The notes under the pieces were generated by a model. It made no database searches. It worked only from the letters and a program-made list of their open reading frames with translations, and was not told where the DNA came from. From Mnemiopsis leidyi (taxonomy: Eukaryota; Ctenophora; Tentaculata; Lobata; Bolinopsidae), in NCBI GenBank assembly GCA_000226015.1, contig JH155225.1, positions 68,988-101,440 on the forward strand: DNA of 32,453 nt, read 5' to 3'. Shown here piece by piece: positions 29,301 through 32,453 of this stretch; the stretch's first letter is position 1, and each line of letters opens with the position of its first letter. The position numbers and the translations under genes are program-made.

Positions 29301-32286
29301 AACTGGTCAAATTTAGTCTGGTCAATCGGTCAGTTGAGTCGCGTCAGTACTTATATGTCAAACTTAGTCTGGTCAATTGGTCAGTCGAGTCAAGTCAGTT
29401 CTACCAAATCAAATTAAGTTTGGTCAATTGGTCAGTCGAGTCAAGTCAGTACTAATAAGTCAAATTTAGTCTGTTTAATCGGTAAGTCCAATGAAGTCAG
29501 TATGTATTATTCAAACTTAGTCTGTTCAATCGGTCAGTTTAGTCGTGTCAGTACTAAGTAAAGTGTCTTTTTAGTGTTTAGCAGTCAAATCATTATAGTG
29601 GTCAATCGGTACTGTCTTAGGTATCGGTACTGTAGTTGTTGATTTTACCCACATTTTTAGATAAGTCGGTCGGTCAGTCGTCTTGTGTTTGTCGTTGGTC
29701 TTTGCTGTCAGTCGGATTGCAGTGTGAATACACACAATAGTTCACCTTTTCACGTCGTAGTCGGTCGTTTAGTATGTGCATGAACTTAATGTCGGGTGTA
29801 TGCCGTATGGTTTAATGATCATGTGAAAATGCGAACTAAGCTAAGCTTAACGAAAAAATTGTTCAGTTTTTAGCCCTTAAACAATGACAATATTAATAAA
29901 GAAAAGAAATTAATTTACTAAAATTTTAAAAAGTCCCATCTTGACACGTCCATTGTAAACATATGTTCTCCCTTTACCTTACTTTAGTTCGGGGTTTTCA
30001 GTGGCAGGTTTCTCTCCTTCTGTCGGGGTAGCTCCTTCTGTTGGGGTTGCCTCGGCAACTGGCTCTTCCTCAGCAAGAATAGTCTCTTCCTCTGAACTCT
30101 CGTCAGCTAGCTCGTCCATCTCGGCATCTTCCTCTGGGAAATCTCCTTCTTCTTCGGGGAAGTCTTGATTGTCGAAATCTTCAAGTTCGAAATCATACAA
30201 GTCCTCATCACCCTCCCCCATAGCTTCATCAGGCAGGGCATCTACTGCAAATAGTACTGATTTTTAGGCTGGGCAGGGGTGTTCTGAAGTATTCTTATAG
30301 GAATCTATTTCATTATTCATTTGATGTCCATACTTCTTTATTGCAATTTAGATAACTTTAAAGGATAAAAATGTTACTTACGAGCTTCCTCTGCTGTCTC
30401 TTGGCTGGCCTCTTCAGCTGCCTTGGCAACAGCCTCTGCCTCTACTGAAGCTCCGGCTGCGGCACCCTCAGTAGCTCCAGCTGCGGCACCAGCTGCAGCT
30501 TCTTCAGCGCACCATGAGAAAGTTAAGACGCTCAGTACAAGAACCAGCTTCAACATGTTGTATCCGGAAAGTGATGTGTGGTGAGAACGAGAGCGAAAAA
30601 CGAAGAAGAATAATGAGATGGTCTGGCGAAGGAGACTGTTATATAGCGTGTATTCTCCTCTACAAGCGTCCACGTAGCTTAGTACTTGCTCAGCTGTTTA
30701 TAGCCTTATTTGGAAGTTCTCAGCTGCCATATTTGGACATGATTTTGGGATCGGCTGTTTCCGGGTTTAGTCGTGTTGCTTGGCACGAAATGCTGGTTTT
30801 TGAAGGTCTCCCGTCATTGGTTTAACGTGGCAAATCGGTTTTTTGATTGGCTGACAGGATATTCTGCCGGTGATTGTTACACGTAAGAAATTCTCACTGG
30901 ATTATTGGTGGATTGCTGCCGGTGCAGATGCAGCCAACATCCGGAACAAAATATTATAGTTGGGAAGTTTGTGTACATCTCAAAAATTCTAATATCTTCA
31001 AATAAAGGGTGTCAGGTGTGACTTACCTGTCGAACTTTGTCTGACGACACACGCAGCCTTGACTGGGATGATCACCAGTTTTAGCAAATGTGTGTCCTAT
31101 GATACTTCGATATACAGATATGACAATACTCTATGTTAGTATAGTGAACGAGGTAAAGTTTGCCTATCGAAACTTTCAGACATAAACCTATTTCAGAGTT
31201 CAACGATATATGGAACAGAGCTAAACCAAGGACTCCGGAGGTGCCTCAGAGACGCGGTGAGTGTGGAGGGAAAACGAGCGCTGTTCAAAGGTCTAGGAGT
31301 GACTTTACTGGGAGTCATACCATCACGGTGGGTTATTATTCCGACAAAGAGACAATCGACGTGTTTAAAATACATTTAGATGAAAATGCAGATAATATTT
31401 GTTTCATATCAAACCTGCCGCTTATTACGGAATTAAACCCTGGTCTTGGGTGGTAAATTTAAGTTTTTCTATTCATACAACTGGTTATTCAGCGTTTGTT
31501 TCAGAGCGGTATACTTTACCACGTACACACAAGGCAAGAACCTCTTCTCTAATGGAAACAGATCTCCCTTCCAAATACATGCTTATTCCTCGGTTCTCAC
31601 TGGTTAGAAATTTCATGCGATACAAGTGGATACATTCACGAATTTTCGTTGAAGTTAAGTTTGGGGCATAGATCTTAGATTTTTATCCTCTAATGTTCAT
31701 GTACACAACCTTAAACTTTACGTTTCCAATCATCTAACGTACATGTGCACAACCTCAAACAGGGGGGACACCCCCTTCTTAAACAACCCCCCTTCTATCC
31801 TTCTCTCTCCAGGTGCAGTAAACGTGACGTGGTCAAACCCGCTCTTTGTTATCAGAACTAGACAGCAGCTGCAGGTTGACTCTAAAGGACGGCCCATGTT
31901 GTCTTTCTGGAAGTGCATGGTCGACACTTTCAGAACTGAGGGAATGTACGGATTTACTCGGGGAATGTCAGCTTCTTACGTAGGTTTGTATCTCTTGAAG
32001 AGTTTAAAATTTAGGTGATTGTAAAAATTTAGGAGCGATGAATTATCTGTTTCTTTATTGTATTTTCCGATATGTCCGCAAACTACTAGCGGAGTGAAAT
32101 TCGCTAATTGTGAACCAATACTGAAATTATTTATATTTCAAGGAATCACGGAGACAGTAATAGCACTTGTTCTATGGGAACAGTTCAAGAAAGCAATATA
32201 CGAAACGTACGGGCCGGGCCCGATAAATAGTGCTGTAGCTGCTGCCGGTGCTAAACTCATTGCTACCACTGTCGCTTATCCTCATG
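26304..32286 (+). CDS. SLC25A36: Mitochondrial pyrimidine nucleotide carrier (SLC25A33/SLC25A36 type), partial
   Basis: Inner-membrane carrier family that exchanges pyrimidine nucleotides. Five in-phase exons are supported: 26304-26367, 31197-31327, 31505-31602, 31813-31983 and 32143-32286. They encode, in order, GGVAAVVTSPLEVIKTRLQ; ALFKGLGVTLLGVIPSR; AVYFTTYTQGKNLFS; NPLFVIRTRQQL with GFTRGMSASYVG; and ITETVIALVLWEQFKK with ATTVAYPH. This order and the GMSASYxGITETV block match SLC25A33/36. In repeat 2 the family usually has P-I-W where this protein has P-L-F. All introns are GT/AG. The first exon is not identified, and the 3' exons (third signature onward) are beyond the right edge. The first intron seen, 4.8 kb, contains two minus-strand genes. 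SLC25A32 (folate) is a less likely alternative. Confidence 0.88.
26368..27492. other. Carrier intron, left part
   Basis: AT-rich sequence between the donor at 26368 and the last exon of nested gene A. No coding frame or repeat of note. It presumably contains the 3' untranslated region of gene A on the minus strand. Confidence 0.5.
27493..28467 (-). CDS. Nested gene A: small secreted acidic protein, 3 exons
   Basis: Minus-strand exons 28467-28290, 28154-28051 and 27504-27493 join in frame (GT/AG at each boundary, including a strong GTAAGT donor at 28050 and a CTTTTCTCCTCAG acceptor before 27504), giving 97 residues ending in PSVAN. Residues 1-16 (MLAFLFGAVLMTLAAA) form a signal peptide. Residues 17-45 are a Glu-Pro-Ala-rich repeat (EEPAEELAEEPAEAPAEEP). 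Residues 60-97 hold an acidic, Tyr/Met-containing stretch (ADSDEFDSMNAYNAYMEGL). No cysteines and no dibasic sites are present, so a toxin or processed neuropeptide is unlikely. A matrix, mucus or mineral/calcium-interacting secreted protein would fit, but function is unknown. It is wholly inside an intron of the carrier gene on the opposite strand, next to the similar gene B. Confidence 0.68.
28895..29560. repeat. Minisatellite, about 12 copies of a 51-56 bp unit
   Basis: The anchor GGTCAATCGG (with variants) recurs about every 51 bases, with several 56-base units in the middle, at about 28946, 28998, 29049, 29105, 29161, 29217, 29269, 29320, 29371, 29422, 29473 and 29524. Units are rich in GTCAAGTC and TCAGT words. 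Diverged fragments (TCGGTCGGTCAGTCG) persist to about 29690. It separates the two nested genes. Confidence 0.93.
29561..29978. other. Carrier intron between minisatellite and gene B
   Basis: Fragments of the minisatellite words and then AT-rich sequence that would hold the gene B 3' untranslated region on the minus strand. No other feature. Confidence 0.5.
29979..30556 (-). CDS. Nested gene B: secreted Ala/Glu-rich acidic protein, 2 exons
   Basis: Minus-strand exons 30556-30382 and 30244-29979 join in phase (donor GTAAGT at 30381, acceptor TATTTGCAG), giving 146 residues. MLKLVLVLSVLTFSWCAEE is a clear signal peptide. Residues 19-58 are Ala/Glu/Gly-rich with AAAGA repeats. Exon 2 encodes a very acidic segment (DEDLYDFELEDFDNQDFPEEE) and a terminal TPTEGATPTEG repeat with possible O-glycosylation sites. 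The ATG at 30556 is chosen because it starts the signal peptide and lies about 85 bases downstream of a TATATAA box; a further in-frame ATG upstream at 30673 would bury the signal. Architecture (signal peptide, low-complexity exon, acidic exon) resembles nested gene A, so they may be diverged paralogues. Function unknown; extracellular matrix, mucus or cation binding are possible. Confidence 0.75.
30639..30645 (-). promoter_or_regulatory. TATA box of nested gene B
   Basis: Reads TATATAA on the minus strand, about 85 bases before the gene B start codon. Transcription would begin near 30610 and leave a 5' untranslated region of about 55 bases. It shows that gene B has its own promoter inside the host intron. 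Confidence 0.6.
30646..31196. other. Carrier intron, right part (gene B upstream region)
   Basis: Unique sequence of mixed base composition with no coding frame supported. It ends in ACCTATTTCAG, the acceptor of the next carrier exon. Confidence 0.5.
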
Positions 32287-32453
32287 GTTCGCATATCTGA
32301 GTTCTTTTTCAATATTTTTGTCAAAATTGTGAATTCAATCTCCACTTACTGTGAATGTGAACTGTAGAATTATTGATGTACAATTTCTTTTCTAATCTCT
32401 GTTAGACTTATATGGTTTTTGAATTGTTACTAAAAATTAGGTCTTTGTGTTTC

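Noticed and set aside
30514..30825. 103-codon plus-strand frame at the right of nested gene B
   Set aside because: Overlaps the gene B first exon and its TATA box in antisense; no domain.

Overview
This window is animal (metazoan) nuclear DNA, AT-rich between genes and carrying spliceosomal introns. The gene set is a tissue-type transglutaminase, mitochondrial carriers, MCM8, a DDX21-type nucleolar helicase with a GUCT domain, a UBF-like HMG-box protein, a mitochondrial ribosomal protein, a carotenoid oxygenase and a C1orf74/UPF0739 homologue. The mixture of intronless and intron-bearing genes, and the many 3' splice sites placed 3-10 bases before start codons, point to an invertebrate, possibly one with spliced-leader trans-splicing. 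I cannot name the phylum.

Layout, left to right. Bases 1-5392: an (AC)n tract at the end of an intron, the 3' exon of a transglutaminase gene (its 5' exons lie outside the window), and an intronless SLC25A22-type glutamate carrier. Bases 5393-10354: intronless MCM8, then a repeat-rich spacer with a near-perfect 64-bp inverted repeat, a 31-bp tandem array and a duplicated block of about 225 bp. Bases 11141-17963: four plus-strand genes in a row, namely DDX21-like, UBF-like (3 exons), a small putative mitochondrial protein (2 exons) and MRPS24/uS3m (4 exons). One TA-flanked MITE sits in an MRPS24 intron and a related element lies just downstream. Bases 19403-22366: an intronless carotenoid oxygenase with a secretory signal peptide, then an intronless C1orf74-like gene. 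Bases 22367-26303: about 4 kb with no secure gene. Bases 26304-32286: an SLC25A33/36-type pyrimidine nucleotide carrier, truncated at both ends. Its 4.8-kb intron contains two minus-strand genes for small secreted acidic proteins, separated by a 51-bp minisatellite.

All ten host genes lie on the plus strand; only the two intron-nested genes are on the minus strand. DDX21 and UBF both serve rRNA synthesis in the nucleolus and are adjacent, and MRPS24 of the mitochondrial ribosome lies in the same run. The most interesting features are the nested acidic-protein pair, the splice-site pattern at start codons, the secreted-type carotenoid oxygenase and the long hairpin downstream of MCM8.
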